Below are positions 34,524-43,451 of a DNA stretch of 64,000 nt, one piece after another. The notes below the pieces were generated by a model. It saw nothing but the letters and a program-made list of their open reading frames with translations. It made no database searches and was not told the origin of the DNA. Where the stretch lies: NCBI GenBank assembly GCA_017417055.1, contig JAFPZX010000021.1, positions 26,034 through 90,033 on the forward strand. Direction: 5' to 3'. Every line of letters begins with the position of its first letter. Positions within the stretch are counted from its first letter, which is position 1. Origin of the DNA: Anaerolineaceae bacterium. Lineage in GTDB: Bacteria; Chloroflexota; Anaerolineae; Anaerolineales; Anaerolineaceae. The position numbers and the translations under genes are program-made.

Positions 34524-35528
34524 ATGGCAATTCTCACGAAAGAACAATGGCAGGAGTTCTGCCGTCAGCATCCGGAACATTCGCTGCTGCAGAATGCGGA
34601 ATGGGGTGAATTGAAGTCCGGATTTGGATGGTCACCCGCTTATGTCGGGAATGGAACAGCCGGTGCGATGGTTTTGTTCCGCTCCCTGCCGGCAGGTCTG
34701 AAGATCGCTTATATTCCCCGCGGGCCGGTTGGAACGGATTTCGCGGGATTGTGGCCTGAGGTTCATTCTCTCTGCCGCAGCCGCCATGCGGTTTTCCTGC
34801 GGGTGGAGCCGGATTTTTGGCAAGGAACTGCGGAAGCCGGTGCTTTGGAATATTCCATGGAAGGGTTTATCCCATCCTTCGCGACGGTCCAGCCCCCGCG
34901 GACGATCCTCGTTTCGCTGGATGGAACACCGGAAGACTGGCTTGCGCGGATGAATCAGAAGACACGTTACAATATCCGTCTTTCGCAAAAAAAAGATCTC
35001 ACAGTAGTAGAGAGTACAGACACTGCGGTGTTTCACGCTCTCATGGAAACTACCGGCAGCCGGGATGCATTTGGGGTTCATGCGGAAGCTTATTACCGGA
35101 AGTGCCTTGACTGCTTCGGGAAAGACAAAAAAGGCCGCATCATTCTGGTGAGCTATCAGGGAAAACCGCTGAGCGCCTTGATGCTTTTTATCGAAGGAAA
35201 GCGCGGCTATTATCTGTATGGCGCCTCATCCAATGAAGAGCGGAACCGGATGCCGAATTATCTGGCACAGTGGACGGCTATGAACATCTGTAAAGAGGCC
35301 GGCTGCACGGAATATGACCTGTGGGGCATCCCTGACGAAGATGAGGAAACGCTTGAGGCTCAGTTTATGGATCGCCATGACGGGTTGTGGCAGGTATATC
35401 GATTTAAACGCGGCTTTGGCGGAACGGTGCTGCGGACGATGGGATCCTTTGATTACGTCTACTCCTCCCTGCTTTACAAGGGTATAAAATTTGCGGATAC
35501 AGAACGCAGAAAGCGTCATGCATCATGA
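34524..35528 (+). CDS. FemAB-family aminoacyltransferase 1
   Basis: 334 residues from ATG 34524 (GGAAA just upstream). It has two GNAT-like halves with WGELKSGFGW near the start, KTRYNIRLSQKKDL (a typical Fem loop) and NYLAQWTAMNICKEAGCTEYDLWGIPDEDE and FKRGFGG near the end. Family members attach amino acids from tRNA to the peptidoglycan stem peptide, building interpeptide bridges. Its stop overlaps the start of a second paralogue (ATGA). Which amino acid is used is not readable. Confidence 0.85.
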   Translation: MAILTKEQWQEFCRQHPEHSLLQNAEWGELKSGFGWSPAYVGNGTAGAMVLFRSLPAGLKIAYIPRGPVGTDFAGLWPEVHSLCRSRHAVFLRVEPDFWQGTAEAGALEYSMEGFIPSFATVQPPRTILVSLDGTPEDWLARMNQKTRYNIRLSQKKDLTVVESTDTAVFHALMETTGSRDAFGVHAEAYYRKCLDCFGKDKKGRIILVSYQGKPLSALMLFIEGKRGYYLYGASSNEERNRMPNYLAQWTAMNICKEAGCTEYDLWGIPDEDEETLEAQFMDRHDGLWQVYRFKRGFGGTVLRTMGSFDYVYSSLLYKGIKFADTERRKRHAS

Positions 35529-36598
35529 TCCCGGAAAACTGGAACGAAATCATCGCTCATCTGCCCGGCGCTTCCCTGCTGCAGACTTCCCAGTGGGCGG
35601 AAGTCAAAGCGCGCATGGGCTGGGAAGCTTTCCCGAAGCTGTGGATAAATGATGCGGGAGAGGTCGAAGCGGCAGCACTTATCCTCAAACGTCCGATCAA
35701 TCTTGGTCCGCTGCCGACCGGGACCTGTTTCCTTTATGTCCCGCGCGGTCCGCTGATGGACTGGTCCGATGAAAAGCTGCGGGATCGGGTGATGGCGGAT
35801 CTGGCTGATTTCGGTGCCCAACAGCACGCGCTTTTTGTGAAGATCGATCCGGATATACCGGAGTCGTTCGGTGAACCGGGCACGGATGAATTTGTGGAAA
35901 ATCCGGCGGGACAGTCCCTGCGGCGTTATTACGAATCCCATGGCTGGCGTTTTTCTCCCCAGCAGATCCAGTTTGCCAATTCGGTCTGGATCAATACGGA
36001 GCCTTCTTTGGATGAGCTGCTTGCAGCCATGAAGCAGCGCACCCGCTACAAAGTCCGTTTGGCGGAAAAAAAGGGTGTTGCTGTCCGCCGGGGCAGCCCG
36101 TCTGATTTTGAAGCAATCGCGGATCTTTATGCGGAGACTTCGGCTCGCGACGGTTTTTTGATCCGCGAAAAAGATTATTATCTGGATGTCTGGACGCGGT
36201 TTTATGCCGCAGGGATGCTCACTCCGCTGATCGCGGAAGTGGAAGGACAGATGGTGGCTGCGGTGATGATTTTTGTCACCGGAGACACAGCCCGTTATGT
36301 TTACGGTATGTCAGGCCCGGAACATAGGGAAAAGATGCCGAATTATCTGCTGCAGTGGGAAGCGGTCAAGCTTGCCAAAGAAAAAGGCTGCAGAACCTAT
36401 GATTTGTGGGGCGCTCCGGATGAATTTGTCGAATCCGACCGCATGTGGGGTGTTTATCAGTTCAAACGCGGGTTGGGCGGATCCGTGGTGATCACTCCCG
36501 GAGCCTGGGACCTGCCGCTGAATAAAGCTGGTTATAATCTTTTTATCCATGCCCTGCCGAAGTTCATCGCTTACCTGAAATCTTTGCGGAAAAAATAA
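35525..36598 (+). CDS. FemAB-family aminoacyltransferase 2
   Basis: 357 residues, overlapping the first paralogue by ATGA. Shared landmarks: SLLQTSQWAEVKARMGW, KQRTRYKVRLAEKKGV, NYLLQWEAVKLAKEKGCRTYDLWGAPDEF and FKRGLGGSVV. The pair probably arose by tandem duplication and may add successive residues to a peptidoglycan cross-bridge, as FemA and FemB do. It is last in the run of envelope genes starting at 31204. Confidence 0.85.
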   Translation: MIPENWNEIIAHLPGASLLQTSQWAEVKARMGWEAFPKLWINDAGEVEAAALILKRPINLGPLPTGTCFLYVPRGPLMDWSDEKLRDRVMADLADFGAQQHALFVKIDPDIPESFGEPGTDEFVENPAGQSLRRYYESHGWRFSPQQIQFANSVWINTEPSLDELLAAMKQRTRYKVRLAEKKGVAVRRGSPSDFEAIADLYAETSARDGFLIREKDYYLDVWTRFYAAGMLTPLIAEVEGQMVAAVMIFVTGDTARYVYGMSGPEHREKMPNYLLQWEAVKLAKEKGCRTYDLWGAPDEFVESDRMWGVYQFKRGLGGSVVITPGAWDLPLNKAGYNLFIHALPKFIAYLKSLRKK

Positions 36599-36774
36599 TT
36601 AGCGTCATTGTAAAGAAAATAATTTTACAAATTCAAGGAAATCCTGAAAATATTATCATTGATTATCTTAAATTTTATTATTTATGATATACTTACACTG
36701 CTGTATGGATCAATGAATTTATAATATCGTTTTATAACAGTAAGAAAAATTTATTATATTCGTTAGAGGCCTTT

Positions 36775-39057
36775 GTGAGAGTTGCGTTCTCATTGATTTT
36801 TATTTCTTTAATTGCGGCGTTAGGCATATGCCGTTTCTTTGCGTGCCGCTCTCACAAGTCGATCGCTCCTGCGGTAGCGATGCTTCTCGGTGCACTGATA
36901 CCTCCTGTAAGCGGGAATTTACTGATTATCGCTTACACAAATCAACATGTAGCCACACTCGGGTATTACATCTATTTCCTGGGTATGAACTATGTAATGT
37001 TCGCCCTTCTGCGGTTTACTTTTGATTATTGTTTGATCAAGTGGCGTGGAAATAAGCTTAAAAATCTGGTATATGGGCTGATGCTGATCGACACCATACA
37101 ATATGCGCTCAATCCATTTTTCAAACAAGCCTTTGAAACAAAAGAGATCATCGTGGATAGCGCTCCTTATTTCAGCCTCCTCGCTCATTGGGGGCAGACT
37201 TTCCACCGGATCGTGGACTATGGTATATTTTTCGCGGTGCTGCTTATTTTCATCGTCAAAGTGATCGACAGCCCGCGTATTTATTCCGAACGCTACTCCA
37301 CGCTTCTCATCGCCATGATTGTGATTGGATTGTGGGAGACTTTTTATATCTTTTCCAACAACCCGATCGACCGTTCGATGATCGGGTTCGGCGTTTTCGG
37401 GCTGCTGGTGTATTACTTTGCGCTGCATTACCGGCCGATGCGCCTTCTTGACCGGATGCTGGCGAATATCGTTTCGGATATGTCAGATGCGTTGTTTTTC
37501 TTTGATGCTGTCGGCCGCTGCATTTGGGTGAATTCCCGCGGGATTGAATTGCTTGACATTGAAAATGAAGATTTTGAGCATGTTACGGACCGTCTCTGCC
37601 AACGTTTTGATCTCAACGGACTGATGAACCTGGACAATACTTTCCATGTAAAGCGGACTGTGCATGGGGATGACGGTGACCGGTACTATGTGATTGAAAA
37701 ACGCAGCACTTCAGATGACCGCGGTCATCTTGCCGGAACTTATATCACTGTCCGTGATAATACTGAAGAGCAGCGTGCCTTTGAGAAAGAAAAATTCATT
37801 GCCCATCACGATGAACTGACCGGTCTGTATACCCGTGAGTATTTATACAAGCGCATCCGGGACAGACTGCTTGCGAATCAAAACGGTGATTACTGCGTCG
37901 TTTTTGTGGATGCGAATAATTTCAAAGTCATCAATGATATTTACGGCAATGAGTTTGGTGATTACGCGCTGAAGGTGCTTGGGAACTGGGTTCGGAATAA
38001 TTTCCCGGAAAGCAGTATTTACGGACGAATCTCGGGAGATATGTTCGGGATATGTCTTCCATTCAAAGACTTCCATCCGGAAAAGTATGAAACCGAGCTG
38101 GAAAATTTCTCTATCAAAGACGGAAAGCTGGAGCATCCGCTGCTGGTTCATCTCGGGGTTTATCGAATCACAGAACCGGGGCTGGATGTTTCTGTGATGT
38201 TTGACCGGGCGCGAATGGCTTTGAACACGATTAAAGACGAATTCTCCAAGCATGTTGCGTTTTATGATGACAATATGCGCGACCGGGTTCTGTGGGATCA
38301 GATGATTTCCTCACAGCTTCATGAAGCGCTGCAGCGTGGCGAAGTCCGTCCCTATTTGCAGCCGGTTGTGGATGCGAATGGTGTAGTGGTCGGTGCGGAA
38401 GCGCTGGTCCGCTGGATACATCCGATCGATGGTCTGCTTTCTCCCGCTTCGTTTATCCCCGTTTTTGAACGCAACGGTATGATTGCGGAAATAGATAAGC
38501 ATATGTGGCGATGCGCCTGTGAGATCCTTGCCCGCTGGAAAAAAGAAGGCCGGGATTTGTTTATTTCGGTCAATATCTCTCCGAAAGATTTCTATTTTAT
38601 GGATGTGGCGGAAGAGATCAAGTCCATTGTTAAAGAATATGGTGTTGATCCGTCAAAGATGCGTGTGGAGATCACCGAATCCGCGATGATGGAAGATATT
38701 GAAAACCGTGTCAAGGTTCTGAATGATTTGGAAAAGCATGGCTTCCTGGTGGAAATGGATGACTTTGGTGCGGGATATTCTTCGCTGAATATGCTCAAGG
38801 ATATGCCGGTTGAGGTCATCAAACTGGATATGGTATTCCTTAAGGAAACAAATAATGACACTAAAGCCAAAAAGATTTTGAATCATATTGTGAAGCTTTC
38901 TGATGACCTTGGCGTGACATCTCTGACTGAAGGTGTTGAGACACGCGACCAGTACAGCATGCTGGTGGATATGGGCTGCAAGTTGTTCCAGGGTTATTAC
39001 TTCGCCAAACCCATGCCTGTTGAGGAATTTGAAATCTTCTGCGAAAAACGCAGCTGA
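36775..39057 (+). CDS. 7TM-PAS-GGDEF(degenerate)-EAL phosphodiesterase
   Basis: 760 residues starting at GTG 36775 with AGAGG at good spacing. Seven or so N-terminal helices form a sensor of the 7TM type (1-215). A PAS-like domain (225-330) follows, then a GGDEF domain whose signature is SGDMF, so it is unlikely to make c-di-GMP but may bind GTP. The EAL domain is complete: AEALVRW, VNISPKDF, EITESAM, DDFGAGYSSL, IKLDMVF, TEGVET and FQGYYFAKPM. It should degrade c-di-GMP under control of a membrane or external signal. Apparently monocistronic. Confidence 0.88.
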   Translation: MRVAFSLIFISLIAALGICRFFACRSHKSIAPAVAMLLGALIPPVSGNLLIIAYTNQHVATLGYYIYFLGMNYVMFALLRFTFDYCLIKWRGNKLKNLVYGLMLIDTIQYALNPFFKQAFETKEIIVDSAPYFSLLAHWGQTFHRIVDYGIFFAVLLIFIVKVIDSPRIYSERYSTLLIAMIVIGLWETFYIFSNNPIDRSMIGFGVFGLLVYYFALHYRPMRLLDRMLANIVSDMSDALFFFDAVGRCIWVNSRGIELLDIENEDFEHVTDRLCQRFDLNGLMNLDNTFHVKRTVHGDDGDRYYVIEKRSTSDDRGHLAGTYITVRDNTEEQRAFEKEKFIAHHDELTGLYTREYLYKRIRDRLLANQNGDYCVVFVDANNFKVINDIYGNEFGDYALKVLGNWVRNNFPESSIYGRISGDMFGICLPFKDFHPEKYETELENFSIKDGKLEHPLLVHLGVYRITEPGLDVSVMFDRARMALNTIKDEFSKHVAFYDDNMRDRVLWDQMISSQLHEALQRGEVRPYLQPVVDANGVVVGAEALVRWIHPIDGLLSPASFIPVFERNGMIAEIDKHMWRCACEILARWKKEGRDLFISVNISPKDFYFMDVAEEIKSIVKEYGVDPSKMRVEITESAMMEDIENRVKVLNDLEKHGFLVEMDDFGAGYSSLNMLKDMPVEVIKLDMVFLKETNNDTKAKKILNHIVKLSDDLGVTSLTEGVETRDQYSMLVDMGCKLFQGYYFAKPMPVEEFEIFCEKRS

Positions 39058-39090
39058 TTTATTTTGAAAACGTACTGAAGAATTGTTTAT

Positions 39091-39126
39091 CACCGAGTCA
39101 ACAGAACAGGTTCCTTTGACTCATTT
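39091..39126. repeat. GAGTCAA/TTGACTC hairpin repeat
   Basis: GAGTCAACAGAACAGG, TTCC, TTTGACTCATTT: a short copy of the elements at 9766 and 18553, 35 bases after the EAL gene. Confidence 0.7.
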
Positions 39127-39172
39127 TCTTTTAAATCAGGAAATAATCGTATTCCAGATTTAAGACCTTATT

Positions 39173-39237
39173 TGTCATCAGCCATCATCAGGAATCTGTC
39201 ATATATCTTACGTCATTCGTCATACGTCTTACGTCAA
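39173..39237. repeat. Heptamer tandem array CGTCATA
   Basis: About eight degenerate 7-base units such as CGTCATT, CGTCATA, CGTCTTA. It lies between the EAL gene and the VanZ-like gene and is not at a stop codon. Confidence 0.75.
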
Positions 39238-39345
39238 TAAATGGCACTTTCTTTCTCCTTCCATCGTATATTTATTCAGAAAGCTTTATAATGGTGAAAA
39301 CAACTCGGATATTCGTACTTATCGAAGAAAAGCTTCAGAATTATT

Positions 39346-39744
39346 ATGAAAAATAAAATTAGAGGATTTATCGCAATAAGTGTCATCGTGGGAATTTTTT
39401 ATCTCACATTTCAATCACCATCTGAGACAATGGGATTAAGTGAAGGATTTCGCGGTTGGCTCAAAGCACACGGAATCGTCCTGGACAGCCACACTACCCG
39501 GAGCGGTGCCCATCTGCCGATGTATTTTTTACTTGGTTTTACGCTCTGCCTGTGGCTGGGCTGGAAGAAATCGCTGATCATCGGACCTGTTATCAGCATG
39601 ATAGACGAAACCTTGAAAATAATCCTGCCGACCCGGCATTTAGATATTGAGGATCTCTTTCTTGATTTTATCGGCGTCGCTGTTGGAGTCCTCGTCGTCT
39701 GTCTGATTCGCAAAATACTTCACCCTAAAAAGCCGCTGTATTAA
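39346..39744 (+). CDS. VanZ-like membrane protein
   Basis: 132 residues with four hydrophobic segments. The pattern HLPMYFLLGFTLCLWLGW, SMIDETLKIILPTRHLDIEDLFLDFIGVAVG, including the Asp/Glu-rich loop and DxxxNxxG-like end, fits the VanZ family, integral membrane proteins of unclear biochemical role that in some bacteria lower teicoplanin sensitivity. The ribosome site is weak. Nothing suggests a glycopeptide resistance cluster here. Confidence 0.8.
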   Translation: MKNKIRGFIAISVIVGIFYLTFQSPSETMGLSEGFRGWLKAHGIVLDSHTTRSGAHLPMYFLLGFTLCLWLGWKKSLIIGPVISMIDETLKIILPTRHLDIEDLFLDFIGVAVGVLVVCLIRKILHPKKPLY

Positions 39745-39847
39745 ATAATATGACGGTGCGGTTTCACCATCGCGGTTTGGTTTCCCGTAATTTACGATTA
39801 ATTACTGTAAAAATAGCGATTCAGAATATCAATTCATCAGTGTTTCT

Positions 39848-40200
39848 TTAATGCCGGTTTATGCTTTGTACAAAGAGATTGTATATCTGTTTCGCAATAT
39901 CTTTTACATCAGCATTGTTACATCATTTTCCGTCTTGTCATCAAGTGCCGCGTTTTTGCACCATTCGCGAACAGTTTTTATCGCTTTGGGTTCAATTTCC
40001 CAGAAAGCCTTTGGAGGTTCGAATCCAACGGTATCGATCAGGTTAAAGTCAATCCCTTCCCCTTCATAGACGGTGATTTCGCTTGACGTTCCCTTGATCC
40101 CGAAACCGACTGCGGCTTTGTTTTCACCGAGAACCGCGTTAATGAGCGTTGATTTCCCGACTCCGGAATTCCCGACAACCAATACATTCCCTTTTGCCAT
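39848..40200 (-). pseudogene. Truncated and frameshifted small GTPase
   Basis: An intact start (MAKGNVLVVGNSGVGKSTLI) gives the P-loop GNSGVGKST and the G3 motif DTVGFE, but the frame stops after 98 residues, before the NKxD motif that a working GTPase needs. A second frame continues with NADVKDIAKQIYNLF, which looks like the C-terminal end of a related protein, and stops at 39848 beside a repeat end (ATCAGTGTTTCTTTA). This points to a decayed copy with a deletion and frameshift. A short functional P-loop protein cannot be fully excluded. Confidence 0.65.
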
Positions 40201-40292
40201 GATCCCCTCCCAATAATCAAGATGTAAATATTATAGCATAGCAGTTTTTTATTCAGGTTTTTTCAATCGTTTGCAAAAACAACAAAAAGAAA

Positions 40293-40396
40293 GGGGCTGT
40301 GGCACATAATCATATAGGAAAGCCATCGGAAGCATATGCTCTTGATGGCAGTTCAAAAAAGACTGTCGTAAACATAAAAAGATGTGCGACAGCCCC
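40293..40396. repeat. 104-bp element with 15-bp terminal inverted repeats
   Basis: Ends GGGGCTGTGGCACAT and ATGTGCGACAGCCCC are inverted repeats with one mismatch. The interior has no coding capacity. It lies alone between the decayed GTPase and the flavodiiron gene. The remainder of the 40201-40620 gap holds only an AT-rich leader where the flavodiiron promoter should be. Confidence 0.75.
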
Positions 40397-40620
40397 GGAA
40401 AATGAGCCTGTTTCCACTGCTTCGTCATTCAGTGAGTTGAGGACAGTTCAGGTGTACATTGAATTGAAAAGTGATGATACAATTAGGATAAGAATATAGC
40501 GAAGGGGATGATTCGGAAACCGGCTGCTCATCGCGGTGCTGTGTTTTGCACCAGAGAAGCGGCAGCAAACAGGAAGACCTTTTATGCAGCGTTTTTGAGT
40601 TGTTCCTATGGAGGTTAATC

Positions 40621-42654
40621 ATGCATTGCACAAAACAAGTTTTGAACGATATGCTCTGGGTGGGGGCTGATGACCGCAGACTTACCTGTTTTGAAGGCGT
40701 TTACGGGGTCCCGAATGGCGTGTCGTATAATTCCTATCTTTTGCTTGACGAAAAAACAGTCCTTTTTGATACCGTTGACAAAGCCGTCGCGCACACATTC
40801 TTTGACAATGTTGCCTACGGACTGAACGGCAGAAAACTTGACTATCTCGTCATTCATCACATGGAACCGGATCATGCGGCCACCATCGAAGACCTGATCT
40901 ACCGCTATCCGGAAGCCACCATCGTCTGCAACGCCAAGATCAAGGACATGCTGGCAAATTACTTTGACTATGATATGAGCGGAAAGCTCCACATCGTCAA
41001 AGAGGGCGACACACTCAGCACGGGAAAACATACACTGACCTTTGTGATGGCTCCGATGGTGCACTGGCCGGAAGTTATGATGTCCTATGACCTGACCGAC
41101 AAGGTCTTGTTCTCCGCGGATGCCTTTGGTGCTTTCGGTGCACTGAATGGACATATCTTCGCGGACGAAGTGGACTTTATGCACGATTGGCTGGATGAGG
41201 CCCGCCGCTATTATACCAATATCGTCGGGAAGTACGGTCCGCAGGTGCAGGCTGTTCTCAAGAAAGCTGCCGCATTGGAAATCAACTATGTGTGCCCGCT
41301 GCACGGCTTTGTTTGGCGCAAGCACTTCGGTGATTTCCTCGAAAAATACAACCTCTGGTCCACATATACACCGGAGGTCAAGGGTGTCTGTCTGGCTTAT
41401 GCCTCGGTTTATGGTCACACCGAGAACATGGCGAATATCCTGGCGGGCAAGCTGGTTGACCGCGGGATCCCGGTGGAGATGTTCGATACATCTGTGATCC
41501 CGGCAAGTTTTATCGTTTCGAGCGCTTTCCGCAATTCCCATCTGGTATTCGCGGCTACAACCTATAATGCCGGTGTTTTCGTCACCATGGAAAACCTGCT
41601 GAACGACATCGTTGCGCATAGTCTGAAGAACCGCAAGGTGGCTTTGCTGGAGAATGGTTCCTGGGGTCCGATGAGCGGCAAGATCATGAAGGAGATGCTC
41701 TCCAAGCTGCCGGGTACCGAGTTCATCGCTGATACCATCACCATCAAGTCTTCCCCGAAGGCGGCCACACTGGATCAGCTGGATGCCATGGCGGATGCCA
41801 TCGCGCTGGATATCAATCCGCATCTGTATGATGTGAAGGAAGCTGTTGCTGAAGGAGCTGCTGCCGCGGAAGCTGCATATGTGACCAAGGCTGTCGCTTC
41901 TGTTGACCCGACCGCGTTCTTCAAATTCACCTACGGTCTGGAGATCGCCACGACCCGGGTGGATGGCAGGGATTACGGCTGCATCATCAACTCCGCCGGA
42001 CAGGCTGCCGACGGGGACCCGAAGACGGTCACCATCTCCGTCATCAACAAGAACCATACAGCCGATATGATCAAAGCTTCCGGAAAGTTCAACGTTTCCG
42101 TGCTGACGGAAGACGCGCCGTTCTCCCTGTTCCAGCACTTCGGTTTCCAGTCCGGACGGGATGTGGACAAGTTCGCCGATGTGCCTTACGATGACCGGCT
42201 GGAGAATGGGATCCGCTATATCCCGACCTATACCAATGCGGTCTTTGGCTGTGAGGTGATCCAGTCTGTAGACCTGGGCAAGTCGACGCTCTTTATCGCG
42301 CACGTCACGGAGTCCAAGGTGCTTTCCGATGCGCCTTCCGCGACCTATGCTTACTATCACGCGCACATCAAGCCGAAGAAGGCTCCTGTGACCGAACAGA
42401 AGGAAGGCTGGCGCTGCACGATCTGCGGTTACTTCTATGAAGGGGCTGAGATGCCGGATGATTATGTATGCCCGCTGTGCAAGCATGGCAAGGATGCCTT
42501 CGAGTATGTCCCGGCGGTGAAGGTGGAAAAGAAGAAGGGCTTTATCTGCAAGATCTGCGGTTACTTTGAAGAATTTGACGGTCCGGAACTCCCCGCGGAT
42601 TATCAGTGCCCCATCTGCAAGCACGGCCGCGATGACATGGAACCGGCGGAACAG
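40621..42654 (+). CDS. Flavodiiron protein with flavin reductase and two rubredoxin domains
   Basis: 677 residues (stop TAG at 42655-42657) from ATG 40621 with GGAGG at good spacing. Order: beta-lactamase-like diiron domain with H80-x-E82-x-D84-H85, H148, D167 and H228; flavodoxin domain from about 258 (ASVYGHTENMANILA); flavin-reductase-like domain about 425-590 (FKFTYGLEIATTRVDGRDYGCIINS); then two tandem rubredoxins, each with CxxCG...CPxCKHG (about 600-677). It should reduce O2 to water, or NO to N2O, drawing electrons through its own rubredoxins, protecting an anaerobe. One polypeptide carries reductase, carrier and oxidase modules. The stop is followed at once by a heptamer array. Confidence 0.92.
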
Positions 42655-42660
42655 TAGTTC

Positions 42661-42730
42661 GTCAGTGGCCAGTGGTCAATAGGCATTAGGCAATTGGCAA
42701 TAGGCAATAGAAAGTGGCCGGTTGTCGATC
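42661..42730. repeat. Heptamer tandem array GTCAGTG/GGCAATA
   Basis: About ten units of 7 bases (GTCAGTG, GCCAGTG, GTCAATA, GGCATTA, GGCAATT, GGCAATA). It begins four bases after the flavodiiron stop codon. The first units match those at 144-193. Confidence 0.88.
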
Positions 42731-42751
42731 AGTAAGATTTATCAAAAGTAT

Positions 42752-42847
42752 CGGGGACTGTCCCTTCATGGGACTGTCCCCACTTTTTACAGACAGTGGC
42801 GAGATGGAGACAGTCCTATAAAGGGGCAGTCACATGAAGGGACAGTG
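42752..42847. repeat. GGGAC(A/T)GTCCC palindrome cluster, reversed
   Basis: GGGGACTGTCCC TTCAT GGGACTGTCCCC is the reverse complement of the unit at 13139-13168 with one difference. Degenerate copies (GAGACAGTCCT, GGGGCAGTCAC, AGGGACAGTGA) follow. Confidence 0.8.
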
Positions 42848-42875
42848 AATTGAAACACCGAGTGATTAGTGTATT

Positions 42876-43094
42876 ATGGAAATTACAGATGATGAATTCA
42901 AAATGAAATCCGGTTATACCCATTCTCTTGTACGGGTACAGGATTTCCTGGACACAAAAATCGTCAAAACTGAAGATAAACCGGTTGATCCAGTTGTTAC
43001 CGCTGTTGATTCAATTTTCGGTATTTTAAAGGGAAAAGTTCCTGATTCAATTGACCGAAATTCATTACGTGAAGAAAGATTATCATGTTAAATC
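42876..43094 (+). CDS. Orphan antitoxin-like small protein
   Basis: 71 residues (MEITDDEFKMKSGYTHSLVR...). The C-terminal half SIFGILKGKVPDSIDRNSLREERL resembles the toxin-binding tail of antitoxins that pair with PIN toxins. Its end overlaps an ATG (43086) in another frame, the usual toxin-antitoxin junction, but that second frame stops after a dozen codons inside a MITE-like element, so the toxin is missing. Ribosome site weak. Could be a relic. Confidence 0.45.
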
Positions 43095-43100
43095 CTATAT

Positions 43101-43282
43101 TTCATAAGGAAAGCCCTGATTAATTGGGCTATGGGGATATTCATCGAGTGCGATGCCGGTTCCGTATGGTGCGAGCTTTGCTCGATTTGAATTCGGAACG
43201 GGAGTTGCACCCCTGAATCGAGACACTCGGAAAACGTCCCCCCTTGTCCCTTGTTTTTCCAAATAATCAGCGTATTCTTAGA
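43101..43282. repeat. MITE-like element interrupting a presumed toxin gene
   Basis: Left end AAGGAAAGCCCTGATTAATT, right end AATAATCAGCGTATTCTTA. The interior contains a hairpin CGAGTGCGATGCCGGTTCCG region and TCGATTTGAATTCGGAAC/GTTGCACCCCTGAATCGA, different from cores A and B. It begins 15 bases after the ATG that overlaps the antitoxin-like stop. Confidence 0.75.
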
Positions 43283-43451
43283 TTCGTTTTTTTAAGATAT
43301 AATAAAACAATAATCATAGTGTTGTTTTACGAAAAGCGAACACATCCGATTGCAGTCTACCGGATAAAGGATCAATTCTGAAAAACCTGAAAAACAGATT
43401 TCTCAGAACCGTTTTATTTTCTATTATCTTTCTTGCTGTTCTGTTAGCGCT

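Noticed and set aside
39346-39744. Glycopeptide resistance locus around VanZ
   Set aside because: No vanA, vanH, vanX or two-component genes are nearby; VanZ-like proteins are widespread outside resistance.
40615-42624. Very long open frame antisense to the flavodiiron gene
   Set aside because: It mirrors the codon pattern of the sense gene and has no ribosome site or recognisable domain; the sense protein has all catalytic residues.
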